A stretch of 64,000 bases of DNA. Origin: Streptosporangium album. GTDB lineage: Bacteria; Actinomycetota; Actinomycetes; Streptosporangiales; Streptosporangiaceae. This document shows positions 8,386 to 16,512 of the stretch, piece by piece. Position 1 is the first letter of the stretch, and each line of letters begins with the position of its first letter. The position numbers and the translations under genes are program-made. The notes under the pieces were generated by a model, which was not told the DNA's origin, did not search any database, and saw nothing but the letters and a program-made list of their open reading frames with translations. Where the stretch lies: positions 1,550,001 through 1,614,000 of the forward strand of contig NZ_JACHJU010000001.1 of assembly GCF_014203795.1 (NCBI RefSeq). Direction: 5' to 3'.

Positions 8386-9674
8386 ATGAAGAGACGGTTA
8401 TTCACTGTCGCGCTCGCGGGACTCGCGCTGACGACCTCGCTCGTGCAGCCGGTCCTCGCGGAGCCGCCCCCGCTGAGCCGGCTGTCGCGCAGGCCGCGGC
8501 ATCAGGATGGCACCCTTCCACGCCGATCCAGTGGGCGGAGTGCGGCACCACCCATAAGGGCGAGTGCGCGACCCTGAAGGTGCCGATCGACTGGAAGAAG
8601 CCGAGCGGGCCGACCCTTGACCTGCCGGTCGGCCGGCTCAAGGCGCTGGACCCGGCCAAACGGATCGGTGTGCTGGTCGTCCACCCGGGCGGTCCCGGCG
8701 GCTCGGGAATCAACCCGTTCATCCTCAACCGCGCCATCCCGGACAGCGACCCCATCCGGCAGTACTTCGACCTCGTCAGTCTGGACCCGCGTGGCGTCGG
8801 CCGCAGCACCCAGGCGGTGTGCAGCGAGGACCTGGTCGACCGTGCACCGGCCACCTATCCGGCCGGCGAGGCTGAGTACCAGGCGCTCCTGCAGTTCAAC
8901 GCGGACCTGTCGAAGGACTGCCGTGAGCAGACCGGCCCGCTGTTCGACCATGTGGACACCACCAGCGCGGCCCGCGACATCGACGCGATCCGGGTGGCAC
9001 TCGGCGAACGCAAGATCAGCTTCTTCGCGATCTCCTACGGCACGCAGGTCGGCCAGCAGTACGCCGAACTGTTCCCGGGGAACATCCGTGCGATGGCGGT
9101 CGACTCCAACATGGACCACAGCATCACCAGGGCACGCCCTCGACGCCCGCGCCCACCACCAAGGCCGAAGTGGTCAACAACCCCTATCCCGTCATCTGGT
9201 GTTCCGACTGGAAGTGGAACGTCAAGAGCTTCTCCCAGCTCGACCGATACCGGCGGCGGCTTGAAACGATCGCCCCGCACACGAAGCTCTCGCCGTTCTG
9301 GTCCGACGTGGCGAGCTGTCTCAACTGGCAGGGTCCCGTGTCCAACCCGCAGCACCGGCTCAGGATCAGCGGCAACCCGCCCATCCTGGTGGCGACGGCC
9401 CGCTACGACGTCGGCACCCCGGCGGCGTGGAACCACGCGGCCGCGCAGCAGATCCCGCAGTCGATCGTGCTCGAGTACGAGGGCGTCGGGCACGGCCAGT
9501 TCCGCAACAGCGTCTGCGCCCACGACAAGATCGTGAAGTACCTGATCGAGCTCAAGATGCCGCCGCCCGGCACCCGCTGCGCCCCCCGAGTACCCGACGC
9601 AACCGCCCGCCCAGACGGACTCGACAAGAGACCAGCCGCTCACCCGGACCGGCCGTCCCGTTCACGCCCGCTGA
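8386..9674 (+). pseudogene. Broken secreted alpha/beta-hydrolase (tripeptidyl aminopeptidase-like)
   Basis: The reading frame is interrupted at three places. A signal peptide (MKRRLFTVALAGLALTTSLV) begins at 8386. The mature protein then continues in another frame from a C-run near 8467, with WAECGTTHKGECATL, the oxyanion region HPGGPGGSG and the nucleophile segment ISYGTQ. Near 9125 the frame changes again and most of the lid domain is missing. The C-terminal part contains the acid in ARYDVGTP and the histidine in GVGHG. A second C-run near 9582 must be shifted to reach a natural stop at 9672-9674. Catalytic triad positions survive, but the missing lid argues against an active enzyme. The two C-run shifts could be sequencing errors; the internal deletion could not. 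Confidence 0.8.
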
Positions 9675-9698
9675 CCCCCACAACCCCGCAACACCCTC

Positions 9699-9734
9699 GG
9701 CAGCGCCCGCACCCTGCGGGCGCTGCCCCTTTTT
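9699..9734 (+). terminator. Rho-independent terminator
   Basis: A perfect 13-bp stem (GGCAGCGCCCGCA paired with its complement) with a CCC loop is followed by CCTTTTTT. It is correctly placed 25 bases after the natural stop of the hydrolase pseudogene. Confidence 0.9.
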
Positions 9735-9798
9735 GCGCAGGGCTGCCGGTGGCCGTCACCCGGTTCGGCCACCGGCTGCTACCTGCGATCTCTCGCGA

Positions 9799-10146
9799 TC
9801 AGGCGAGTCGTGCGGGGCCCTGCGGGAAGTCCCTGCTGGTGGTGATCCCGTGGGCGGCAAGCTCCACGACGAGCCGGCCCGGCTTGTCGGGCGTGATCAT
9901 CGGTATGATCCTCCGGCCCAGATCGATGACGAGCGCGGCCTTCTTCTGAGGTCGGCTGGAGTCCAGGTGGAGCCAGTGCACGAGGTCGCTGGAACCCCAG
10001 ATCCGCCAACTGCCGTTCGGCAGTGACACCCAGCGCACCTCCCGGATGTCGGAGAGCGGGATCCGCTTGGCGGACCCCCGCGGGAAGTAGTAGCGGTTGA
10101 TGATCAGCTCTGTATCGGTACATACCACCAGGCCGTCGTCGTACAC
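9799..10146 (-). CDS. Small hypothetical protein, PH-like
   Basis: This protein of about 115 residues has no recognised catalytic motif. The sequence alternates short beta-strand-like segments such as LVVCTDTELIINRYYFP, RIPLSDIREVRWV and AALVIDLGRRIIPMIT, then ends in a helix. That pattern is typical of small bacterial PH-like domains found in many actinomycetes as uncharacterised proteins. The GTG start is chosen because the family-like sequence begins there; no good ribosome site is visible, and an upstream GTG at 10233 would add a low-quality extension. It converges on the terminator after the hydrolase pseudogene. No function is proposed. Confidence 0.55.
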   Translation of the reverse strand: MYDDGLVVCTDTELIINRYYFPRGSAKRIPLSDIREVRWVSLPNGSWRIWGSSDLVHWLHLDSSRPQKKAALVIDLGRRIIPMITPDKPGRLVVELAAHGITTSRDFPQGPARLA

Positions 10147-10492
10147 GACAGGATCATAAGCAGCGCCGGGACGACGGCGACAGTGCTGCGCATGATGTTC
10201 GGCATCGTCGGCGGAACGCTCTGCGCGGCGCACCTGCCCAAGGCCACGCTACCGGTGATCCCGGACGGCGAACTATCCGAGGGCAGCCCCCACGCGGAAG
10301 TAAACCGTGTCCGGGCTCCCGGGAAGCTCCGCGATCACGAAGCCGCCGAGGATTCCCGTCGTCATCCCCCTCCCCGACCGCCCCGGCAAAACCGTCTGGG
10401 CCCGCCGGCGTCTCCCCTGCTGAAACCCCAGCCCGCCCGGTGAGCGTCCGGGTGCGGACGGGCCCGCCGTCATGGCAGGAGCCTGCCTGTCT
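10147..10492. other. Gap with one probable gene fragment
   Basis: Apart from the short minus-strand fragment annotated separately, no gene was recognised. The region separates the PH-like protein from the RloA/RloB module. Confidence 0.5.
10273..10365 (-). pseudogene. Possible fragment of an XRE/DUF5753 regulator
   Basis: A 30-residue frame with a strong GGGGAGGGGG before its ATG reads GGFVIAELPGSPDTVYFR. This resembles the beta-strand segment of the DUF5753 ligand domain in actinomycete Scr1-type helix-turn-helix regulators. Neither the HTH domain nor the rest of DUF5753 is present. The identification rests on a short match made by eye. Confidence 0.3.
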
Positions 10493-11125
10493 TCAGGCGC
10501 ACGAAGGGTCGGGGTCGGCCTGTTTCGAATCTGCCTGGAGAACCGCCATCAGCTGCCAGACGTTGGACGAGGGGTTCTTCAACTGCTCTTTGCCGTCGGG
10601 GTCGAGCCTTCGGGCCCTGTCACATGCGGCGTCGACCCCGTCGACGAAGTCGGAGAACCGGGTGTTTCTCTCGCTCCAGGAGGGGAAGATCTTCTTCAGC
10701 TTCTTCTTGGCGGCGTCGGCCGACTGGAATGGTCTCGCATAGTCGGTGCGATGCAGGATCAGCCAGAGCTCGAAGCACGGTGTGGACAGGGCAAGGTTGA
10801 CCTTGCCGTTACCCTTCCTCGCTTCGCTCCGCATGGCGGCCGTGAGCGTCGAGTCCAACTCGGTGTCCTGAACGCACCAGACCGCGTCGTACTCGTCTGA
10901 CACCCGGCTGACGGCATAGCGTATCGCGGCAAGGTGATCCCCCTTGGCGATGTCTACCTCGATCTGAGGGCCTCGGCGTGAACGCATACCGGAGAAATAA
11001 CCCTTCTCGGTGGGCCCCTCGCACACGATCAGAAAGCTGGAACGTTCCTCCTTTGTGCCATATCCCCTCCACGTGAGGGAGGTTTCAGTGTTGACCCTCG
11101 TAGGCTTTTTCGTCTGGGGGGACAT
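10493..11125 (-). CDS. rloB: RloB/AbiLii-like TOPRIM-type protein
   Basis: This 210-residue product belongs to the RloB family (related to AbiLii), thought to be TOPRIM-like nucleases acting with an ATPase partner in phage defence. The visible signature is FLIVCEGPTEKGYF with the acidic residue E36, then VWCVQDTELD with D87 and D91, and LSTPCFELWLILH at about 113-125. The second motif is slightly degenerate compared with the usual VFDxD. The start ATG lies inside the end of the upstream ATPase gene, a 41-base overlap, so the two are translated together. The defensive role is inferred from the family and the pairing. Confidence 0.8.
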   Translation of the reverse strand: MSPQTKKPTRVNTETSLTWRGYGTKEERSSFLIVCEGPTEKGYFSGMRSRRGPQIEVDIAKGDHLAAIRYAVSRVSDEYDAVWCVQDTELDSTLTAAMRSEARKGNGKVNLALSTPCFELWLILHRTDYARPFQSADAAKKKLKKIFPSWSERNTRFSDFVDGVDAACDRARRLDPDGKEQLKNPSSNVWQLMAVLQADSKQADPDPSCA

Positions 11126-12377
11126 CGCCTGCCTCTCCACGCGCCGACAGCGCGGCAGCGAAAATCTCGTCATTGATGATCGGAACGGCACCGTAACGGC
11201 CGGCCAGATATCTCCGCTCCCGGTGCTCATCTTGACGCGGCTTGAATTCCGACAAGGGAAACAGCTCCGTCACACCGCACTCATCTTTCTCGGTGAACCA
11301 GATGTGATCACGATGGAGCACCTCCTCACCCTGGATCCGGCCGAGCAGTGTGGCGTCGTGGCTGCTGAAGATGAGCTGCGCTCCCAGGGGATTGGTGGCG
11401 GGATCGCGGAACAGCTTGATCAGCTGGGCCGAGAGAAACGGGTGCAGACTCGAATCCAACTCGTCCACGAGAAGAGGAGCGCCCCGATCGAGGGACTGGA
11501 AGACCGCCGGGCCCAGCTCGTAAAGAGCACGGGTCCCGAGAGACTGGTCTCTCAGTCCCAGGGCGAACGTTCCGCTCTCTCCCCTGTGATTGAAAAGGAT
11601 GTCCTTACGCCGTTGCAGCTGATATCCCTCAGCTCCTCCCACGCGAGCGGACCGCTCGGCGAACTCCGCGTCGGTCTCCTCGATAATCTCGGCGGACTCG
11701 ATCCCGGTGTCCGCGGCCTGCAGCAATGACGTCAGCCGGTCGAGATAACCGGAGCGGTCGAGGTAACCAGCGGAGAAGGGACGGGGGGGATAGCGCATCG
11801 TCATGGGTCCGCGGCCGAGGAGGCCCACGAACCAGTCATAGACCGCCCGGACTATGGCCTGCCGCGACCTCGCCGCGACGGACAGGAAGAGCACGTTCGG
11901 CTCTGTGATCTCCTGAACCTGTTCCATGGAGCCGGAAGAACTGTTTCCCGAATACGTGTCCGCCTGTCGGCGAAAAATCACATGTTTCTGATTCCATGGA
12001 TAAAAATACATCCACTCTTCGATCACCCGTGTGTCGTCAACCGAGAAACCATATGTGTATCTGTCGCCTTCTAGAAGAAGGTCGACAACATACGTCGACG
12101 GAGCTTTGCGTTTATCGGGGTCCAAGGCGAAGGACTCGCGCCGGATTCCAGTGCCCGGCTCGCTCTCCCGAAAAGAGCCGCGCACCAGATTGCGCATGTA
12201 GATCAGAGCATCGATGACGTTGGTCTTGCCGGAGGCGTTGGGGCCGAAGATCCCGATTACGGGAACGCCTCTCTGGTCAGATTCAGCCGAACCATCGACG
12301 CCTGGACCAGGGACCAGCAACAATTGCTGTTCATTGCGGAGTGAACGATGATTCGCCACACGGAAACTCAGCAGCAT
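11085..12377 (-). CDS. rloA: RloA/AbiLi-like AAA ATPase
   Basis: This is an ABC/SMC-like ATPase of the AAA_15/AAA_21 class, 430 residues. It opens with LLSFRVANHRSLRNEQ, typical of the family, then Walker A GPNASGKTN (K51). A signature-like DQSLGTRALYEL follows at about 277-288, Walker B LLVDELDSSLHP with D305-E306, and the switch FSSHDATLL with H340. RloA/AbiLi proteins form abortive-infection type modules with RloB/AbiLii, whose gene follows with overlap. An almost ideal AAAGGAGGT ribosome site lies ten bases before the ATG, rare in this window and consistent with strong or acquired translation signals. What it senses is unknown. Confidence 0.85.
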   Translation of the reverse strand: MLLSFRVANHRSLRNEQQLLLVPGPGVDGSAESDQRGVPVIGIFGPNASGKTNVIDALIYMRNLVRGSFRESEPGTGIRRESFALDPDKRKAPSTYVVDLLLEGDRYTYGFSVDDTRVIEEWMYFYPWNQKHVIFRRQADTYSGNSSSGSMEQVQEITEPNVLFLSVAARSRQAIVRAVYDWFVGLLGRGPMTMRYPPRPFSAGYLDRSGYLDRLTSLLQAADTGIESAEIIEETDAEFAERSARVGGAEGYQLQRRKDILFNHRGESGTFALGLRDQSLGTRALYELGPAVFQSLDRGAPLLVDELDSSLHPFLSAQLIKLFRDPATNPLGAQLIFSSHDATLLGRIQGEEVLHRDHIWFTEKDECGVTELFPLSEFKPRQDEHRERRYLAGRYGAVPIINDEIFAAALSARGEAGDVPPDEKAYEGQH

Positions 12378-12722
12378 CGGCGCGCCGACCTCCTTTCCAC
12401 GAGGGGTTCACCCCCGCTCATGCGGAAGAACCGCGCGGACGAACACGAGCAACTGTACGGGAAAGGCCGCCCGGTTGTCCCTCAGGGAAGCTCGAAGACT
12501 CTTCCCATACGCATGCCCAACCGTAGGATCACACTCTGCAATTTCCGTATCACCAAATGCCGGTGGCAACCTGTGAACACAACAAAAAAAGAGGACTTAA
12601 ATGGACATAGGCGACATAACTTAAGTTAGTGGATCAGAAAGCCCAGCTTCCCTTTCCCCAGGGCGTTCTCGCCCGACCACCTTTGTAACTTCAAAATTCC
12701 CCCCGAGGCCAGAGCGAGGGCC
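12378..12722. other. Gap upstream of the RloA/RloB module
   Basis: No intact gene was found. The segment 12560-12640 is unusually A/T-rich for this DNA and includes an A7 run and a short frame of seven codons with a ribosome-like GAGG. It may be decayed sequence or the module's promoter region. Confidence 0.45.
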
Positions 12723-12905
12723 ATGACCACGCCGAACCAGCCACCGTTGCTCCGGGGTCTCATCCATATCCCCGAGGAGATGGGCGACAGCGATTTCGTG
12801 CTCAAGCTCGCCGAGCGGACTCTGGCCGCCTGGCTGGCGGACTTCCACGGAGCCACCGCAGCGCCGAGCCGGCCCCAGCGCTTCTCCGTGTCCGGCGGCG
12901 CGTAG
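12723..12905 (+). CDS. Short protein or N-terminal fragment of a larger ATPase-like protein
   Basis: A 60-residue frame starts with LLRGLIHIPEEMGDSDFVLKL. This resembles the N-terminus of large actinomycete NTP-binding proteins of unknown role, after which the sequence soon stops. A GAGG stretch precedes the ATG. It may be a remnant of a longer gene next to the defence-like module, or a small real protein. The similarity is from memory and weak. Confidence 0.3.
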   Translation: MTTPNQPPLLRGLIHIPEEMGDSDFVLKLAERTLAAWLADFHGATAAPSRPQRFSVSGGA

Positions 12906-12931
12906 GCGTCGGATCGCCCCAGGGTGTCGTC

Positions 12932-14518
12932 CTACCGAACGGGGACGCGCAGCGGGGGATACTCGGCGATCTTGACCTGGGTCTCCGATACGCCGGCGGG
13001 GAGAGCGAAGAGGCTCCAGAACTCCTTCGTCTGACCGGGGGCGAACTTTCCCGCGCTCAGGCGGACGCCCGCCATCCCGCTACAGGCGCAGTAGGTGTCG
13101 GTTCCGTCGTCGGTCTGCGCCAGGATCCTGCCCGGCAGGTACAGCCGCCGGGTGGCGACGTCCGTCAACCGCACGTTGCTGGCCGCGTGATATTTGTACG
13201 ACAGCCATTCGGCCGACCAGTTCAGCTCGTGGTTCCAGGCTTCCTCGTCGCCGTCGTTGGTGACCTCGTAGGTGAGGACGCCCAGATCGCCGGGGAGCCG
13301 CCGCAGGCCGGCCGCCTGCAGGGTGAACGGCTGCCCGTCGTATTTCGCGCGTGACGTGGGGCCGTTCCCGTCCGGCGCCGGGTCCGCCTCGGGAGTGGAC
13401 GGGGGCCGCGTCTCGGCGGGCTGCGGCCTGGCGAACGTCACGGTGACGCGCCGGTTCCGCCGCCGCCCCTCCTCGTCGTCGTTGCTGTACAGCGGCCGGC
13501 GGGAGCCGTACCCCTTGGCCTGGAAACGCACCCCCTGCCTGGTCAGCAGGCCGGACAGGGCACGCTGTACGGCCTGGGCCCGGCGCTGGGAGAGCGGGTC
13601 GTTGATGGCGTCGGTGCCCGAGGAGTCGGCATGCCCCTCGACCGTGACCGTGGCGCCCTCGGAGGCGTCGACCAGCTTGGCCGTACGCGCGAGCACGGCC
13701 CTGGCCCTCGACGTCAGGTCGGCCTTGTTCAGTGCGAACAGCACGTCGGAGGAGAGGTTGACGCGCAGGTCCCTGCCGTCGTCGGTGGTCTCCTCCGATC
13801 TGTCGGGCGACTCCGACGGCGTCACGATCCGGTGGCTGATCATGGTGACCGGCTGGGCGTCGGGGTCGGGGATGTCCTGGCCGGGCAGCGGCGCGACGGG
13901 CTCGTCGCTGATCGGCACATCGACCATGGGCGGGCCGAGCGGGGTGACGACGGTGGTGGTGGCCGGGTTCCCCGAAGGGGCGGGGAGGACGGCGTAGACG
14001 GGGAGCGACTCACCGGGTTCGACGAAGTAGCCGAGGTCGTCCCGCTTCTGGTCACTGCACAGGCACGGGCCGTCGGCCGGCTTGTACGGCAGCAGCCAGC
14101 GGCGTGCGGCCGCGTCCAGCACGCCGATGCCCGAGGCCCAGCGGATCTCGCCGAGCGGGCGGGTGTTGTCCCCGAGCTCCCCCGTCCAGGAGAAGTGCTT
14201 GTCCGTACCGGTGTTGGAGAGCCTGAGCTGGACCACGAGGTGCTTGCCCGCGACCCGGTTCAGCCCGACCACGTCGACTTTGAAGGCCGGGGTGAGGGTG
14301 CTCCGGGTGCTCGCCAGCGCGGGACGGGTGTCGGCTCCGGTGCCGGTCGGCGAGGAGGAGGCAGCGGGCGTCTCAGGTGCCGTGGGGCGCGAGGTGGGCG
14401 CGGCCTCGGACTGGCGTTCCTCACCGCCTCCGCCCTGCTGGACACCCGTCAGACCGCATGACGTCAACATGGCCGTCACCACTGTCATGGTCACAAGCGA
14501 CGCCGGCTTCCTTGCCAT
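12932..14518 (-). CDS. OmpA-domain lipoprotein
   Basis: This 528-residue exported lipoprotein has a short signal with the lipobox LTSC near residue 20, followed by a Ser/Thr/Pro-rich linker. An OmpA/MotB peptidoglycan-binding domain is visible from about residue 260: DVLFALNKADLTSRA, then TVTVEGHADSSGTD, LSQRRAQAV and GRRRNRRVTVTF. Domains flanking it on both sides share CxCxxxxxDDLGYFV- or YCACSG-type cysteine pairs and look like related beta domains. The inner ATG is preferred over one six bases upstream because GAGGAG then has normal spacing. OmpA domains usually anchor a protein to the cell wall, so a cell-envelope structural role is inferred. Confidence 0.8.
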   Translation of the reverse strand: MARKPASLVTMTVVTAMLTSCGLTGVQQGGGGEERQSEAAPTSRPTAPETPAASSSPTGTGADTRPALASTRSTLTPAFKVDVVGLNRVAGKHLVVQLRLSNTGTDKHFSWTGELGDNTRPLGEIRWASGIGVLDAAARRWLLPYKPADGPCLCSDQKRDDLGYFVEPGESLPVYAVLPAPSGNPATTTVVTPLGPPMVDVPISDEPVAPLPGQDIPDPDAQPVTMISHRIVTPSESPDRSEETTDDGRDLRVNLSSDVLFALNKADLTSRARAVLARTAKLVDASEGATVTVEGHADSSGTDAINDPLSQRRAQAVQRALSGLLTRQGVRFQAKGYGSRRPLYSNDDEEGRRRNRRVTVTFARPQPAETRPPSTPEADPAPDGNGPTSRAKYDGQPFTLQAAGLRRLPGDLGVLTYEVTNDGDEEAWNHELNWSAEWLSYKYHAASNVRLTDVATRRLYLPGRILAQTDDGTDTYCACSGMAGVRLSAGKFAPGQTKEFWSLFALPAGVSETQVKIAEYPPLRVPVR

Positions 14519-14697
14519 CACCATCTCCTCGTCCGAAAGGCGTAGGGGAGGCATCAGGCTAGTGAGCCGACATTCAGGATCGGCATAGCGGCCTTCGCGG
14601 GCCCCTCCGGCCGGCTCCGTGGAGCGGTTCTCCGGCCCACGGCGACGTCATTCATCCGTGCGTTCACGGACTCCGTCCGGTCGTTGACACTTCACCG

Positions 14698-14730
14698 TGG
14701 CCCCCGGCACGGCGGGCGCGCCGGGGGCCA
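14698..14730 (-). terminator. Hairpin terminator without U-tract
   Basis: The arms TGGCCCCCGGC and GCCGGGGGCCA form a perfect 11-bp stem with an 11-base loop. It lies just after the stop of the minus-strand secreted protein gene. Actinomycete terminators often lack a U-run. Confidence 0.7.
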
Positions 14731-14744
14731 TGCTCACGCGCGGG

Positions 14745-15686
14745 TCAGCAGCGGACGAGCAGGCCGGTGATGGCGGAGCAGGTCGCGGAGGCGGTGTCGT
14801 TGGAAGACCGGGGGTCGGCCGGGGTGCTGTCGAGACGGGCGGCCGTGACGGTGAGGTGGTTGCTGATGGTGAGCAGCTGGGTGTGCAGGCCCAGCGATCT
14901 GGTCACGGAACCGCCGGCGGGGAGGGCGCCGAGGTCACAGGTTGCGGTGCGGGCCGAGGTGTTGACGGCGCAGCCCGGGGCGCTCGGCTGGGCGAAACCC
15001 TTCGGGTAGGTGAAACGCAGGCGTGCCGCGGTCGCGGTGGCGGGGCCCTGGTTGGTGACGGTGGCGGTGAAGGTGGCGTAGAGGACGCCCAGGTTCTTGG
15101 GTGAGGCGTCCAGCGAGACGGCGAGGTCGGCCGCGGGCGGGATGGCGTTGATCGTCAGGTCGCCGAGGTCGGTGGTGACGGGACCGTCGTCGAAGTTCTC
15201 GGTCAGGGTGGCGTGCAGGGGCACCGAACCGGATGCGGTGTCCTTGAAGGGGAGGTAGACCACGGTGCGGTTGGTGTCGCCCGGGTCGAAGGAGCGCCAG
15301 TCGACCGTGATCGTGCGGGTCGCGTTGTCGCCGGTGACGCCCTGCGTGTGGCCCTCCACGTCCGGCGACCACCAGGAGAGGCCGCCCACGTTGAGGCTGC
15401 TGTCGGCCTCGGGGGCCAAGGTGATGGTCAGCGGGGCCGATCCGACCGCGCGGCCGGAGGTGTTGGTGTAGGTGAGGTCCAGCAGGGCCTCGGCGCCGGG
15501 GTTGACGGTCCTGGGCGCGGTGAGCGTGATGTGTCCGGGCTGCCCGATGGTGATCGTGGTGGCGTCGTCGGCGGCGGCGGGCGCCGGACCCGCCAGGCCG
15601 GCGGCGGCCAGGAGCGCCAGCAGGACGCCCACCACCGTGGATGTCCGGCGCGTACGGCCTGGTGCGGCGCTTGTCGTCGAGGACAC
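14745..15686 (-). CDS. Secreted DUF11/CARDB-like beta-domain protein
   Basis: The 313-residue product starts with a basic region and a long hydrophobic signal (VVGVLLALLAAAGLAGPAP), then ADDATTITI. The mature part has two immunoglobulin-like beta modules: one with NPGAEALLDLTYTNTSG, and a DUF11-like one with ADLAVSLDASP, then ATFTATVTNQGPATAT, CDLGALPAGGSV and a final SSNDTA. Such modules occur in cell-wall or secreted proteins and usually mediate structure or adhesion. The GTG start is supported by AAGGAG five bases upstream. The C-terminus has paired cysteines (ATCSAITGLLVRC). No catalytic motif is seen, and the partner is unknown. Confidence 0.75.
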   Translation of the reverse strand: MSSTTSAAPGRTRRTSTVVGVLLALLAAAGLAGPAPAAADDATTITIGQPGHITLTAPRTVNPGAEALLDLTYTNTSGRAVGSAPLTITLAPEADSSLNVGGLSWWSPDVEGHTQGVTGDNATRTITVDWRSFDPGDTNRTVVYLPFKDTASGSVPLHATLTENFDDGPVTTDLGDLTINAIPPAADLAVSLDASPKNLGVLYATFTATVTNQGPATATAARLRFTYPKGFAQPSAPGCAVNTSARTATCDLGALPAGGSVTRSLGLHTQLLTISNHLTVTAARLDSTPADPRSSNDTASATCSAITGLLVRC

Positions 15687-15910
15687 GTCTTCTCCTTGGT
15701 TCGGCGGGGAACAGCCCGATGGCCGCCGTGTGCGGAACCCCGCCGCCCCCGTCCGGCGCGGGGCCGAAACAGACGGGTTGAATCGCTCCGTACACGATGA
15801 CACGCAGAGTGTGACGAATCTTCGTGAAACAGGTGGTGGTTTTGGCATTTCAGATGAGATCGGCATGATTTCGCTTCAGCCGGAGAGGTCCGCCGACCCG
15901 CCGACCCACC

Positions 15911-15958
15911 GATCAGCCGTTCGGCCGTTCAGCCGTTCAGCCGTTCAGCCGTTCAGCC
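15911..15958. repeat. Six tandem 8-bp repeats at the end of a MarR gene
   Basis: The unit GTTCAGCC is repeated four times without change, preceded by two variant copies. The array covers the stop codon of the minus-strand MarR gene. Copy-number changes by slippage would alter only the sequence around the stop codon and downstream. Confidence 0.85.
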
Positions 15959-16405
15959 GTCTTCCGGCTTCAGGCGAGCCGAGAGCCGGCGCAGCACCCG
16001 CAGGTCGGCCTGGGACAGCTCCGACAGGGCGGCGGGCGGGCGGTGGAGCTGCCGGAGCACCCGCGCCCGGAGGTCCTCACCGTGACCGCTCAGGACCACG
16101 ACCTTGACGCGGCGGTCGGTCGGATGGGCCTGACGCTCGACGTAGCCGTGCTTCTCCAGCCGGTCGACGATCCAGGTGACGGTGGAGGCGTCGCAGCGCC
16201 ACATGTCGGCCAGCGCGCGCATCGGCTCACCCTGACCGGGGACCAGCCGCATGAGGGCCTTGAGGTCGCCCGGGCTGACGCCGAGCTCGGCGACGGACTC
16301 CAGGTTGCGCTCGTGCTCGGCCAGAAAGAAGTCGTACAGGGCTTCCCAGATCTCGGACCTGAGCCCTCCGTCCTGCTCAGGGTCACGTTGTTCCATGGCG
16401 ACCAT
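15953..16405 (-). CDS. MarR family transcriptional regulator
   Basis: This winged-helix regulator of about 150 residues has the MarR core from ESVAELGVSPGDLKALM through MRALADMWRCDASTVTWIVD (recognition helix) to the wing RQAHPTDRRVKVVVL. MarR dimers bind palindromes and are released by small phenolic or oxidising compounds. The gene diverges from an NAD-dependent epimerase/reductase gene with about 107 bases between, so that gene is the likely target. Two in-frame ATG codons (16405 and 16396) are possible starts, neither with a clear ribosome site. The far end of the gene runs into the octamer repeat. Confidence 0.8.
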   Translation of the reverse strand: MVAMEQRDPEQDGGLRSEIWEALYDFFLAEHERNLESVAELGVSPGDLKALMRLVPGQGEPMRALADMWRCDASTVTWIVDRLEKHGYVERQAHPTDRRVKVVVLSGHGEDLRARVLRQLHRPPAALSELSQADLRVLRRLSARLKPEDG

Positions 16406-16449
16406 GGTATGTCCGTCGCATGGATCTGAATATTGGATGAATGATAAGG

Positions 16450-16477
16450 TTGGATTCCTCAAAGCATCTGCTAGCGT
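16450..16477 (+). promoter_or_regulatory. Putative promoter of the epimerase gene
   Basis: TTGGAT and TAGCGT are separated by 16 bases and lie about 35 bases before the ATG, in the MarR-epimerase gap. Both hexamers are close to the main sigma-factor consensus. This is a by-eye match without experimental support. Confidence 0.4.
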
Positions 16478-16512
16478 TGTGACCCACAGCACATCGAGCA
16501 CGAGGAGCCCCC

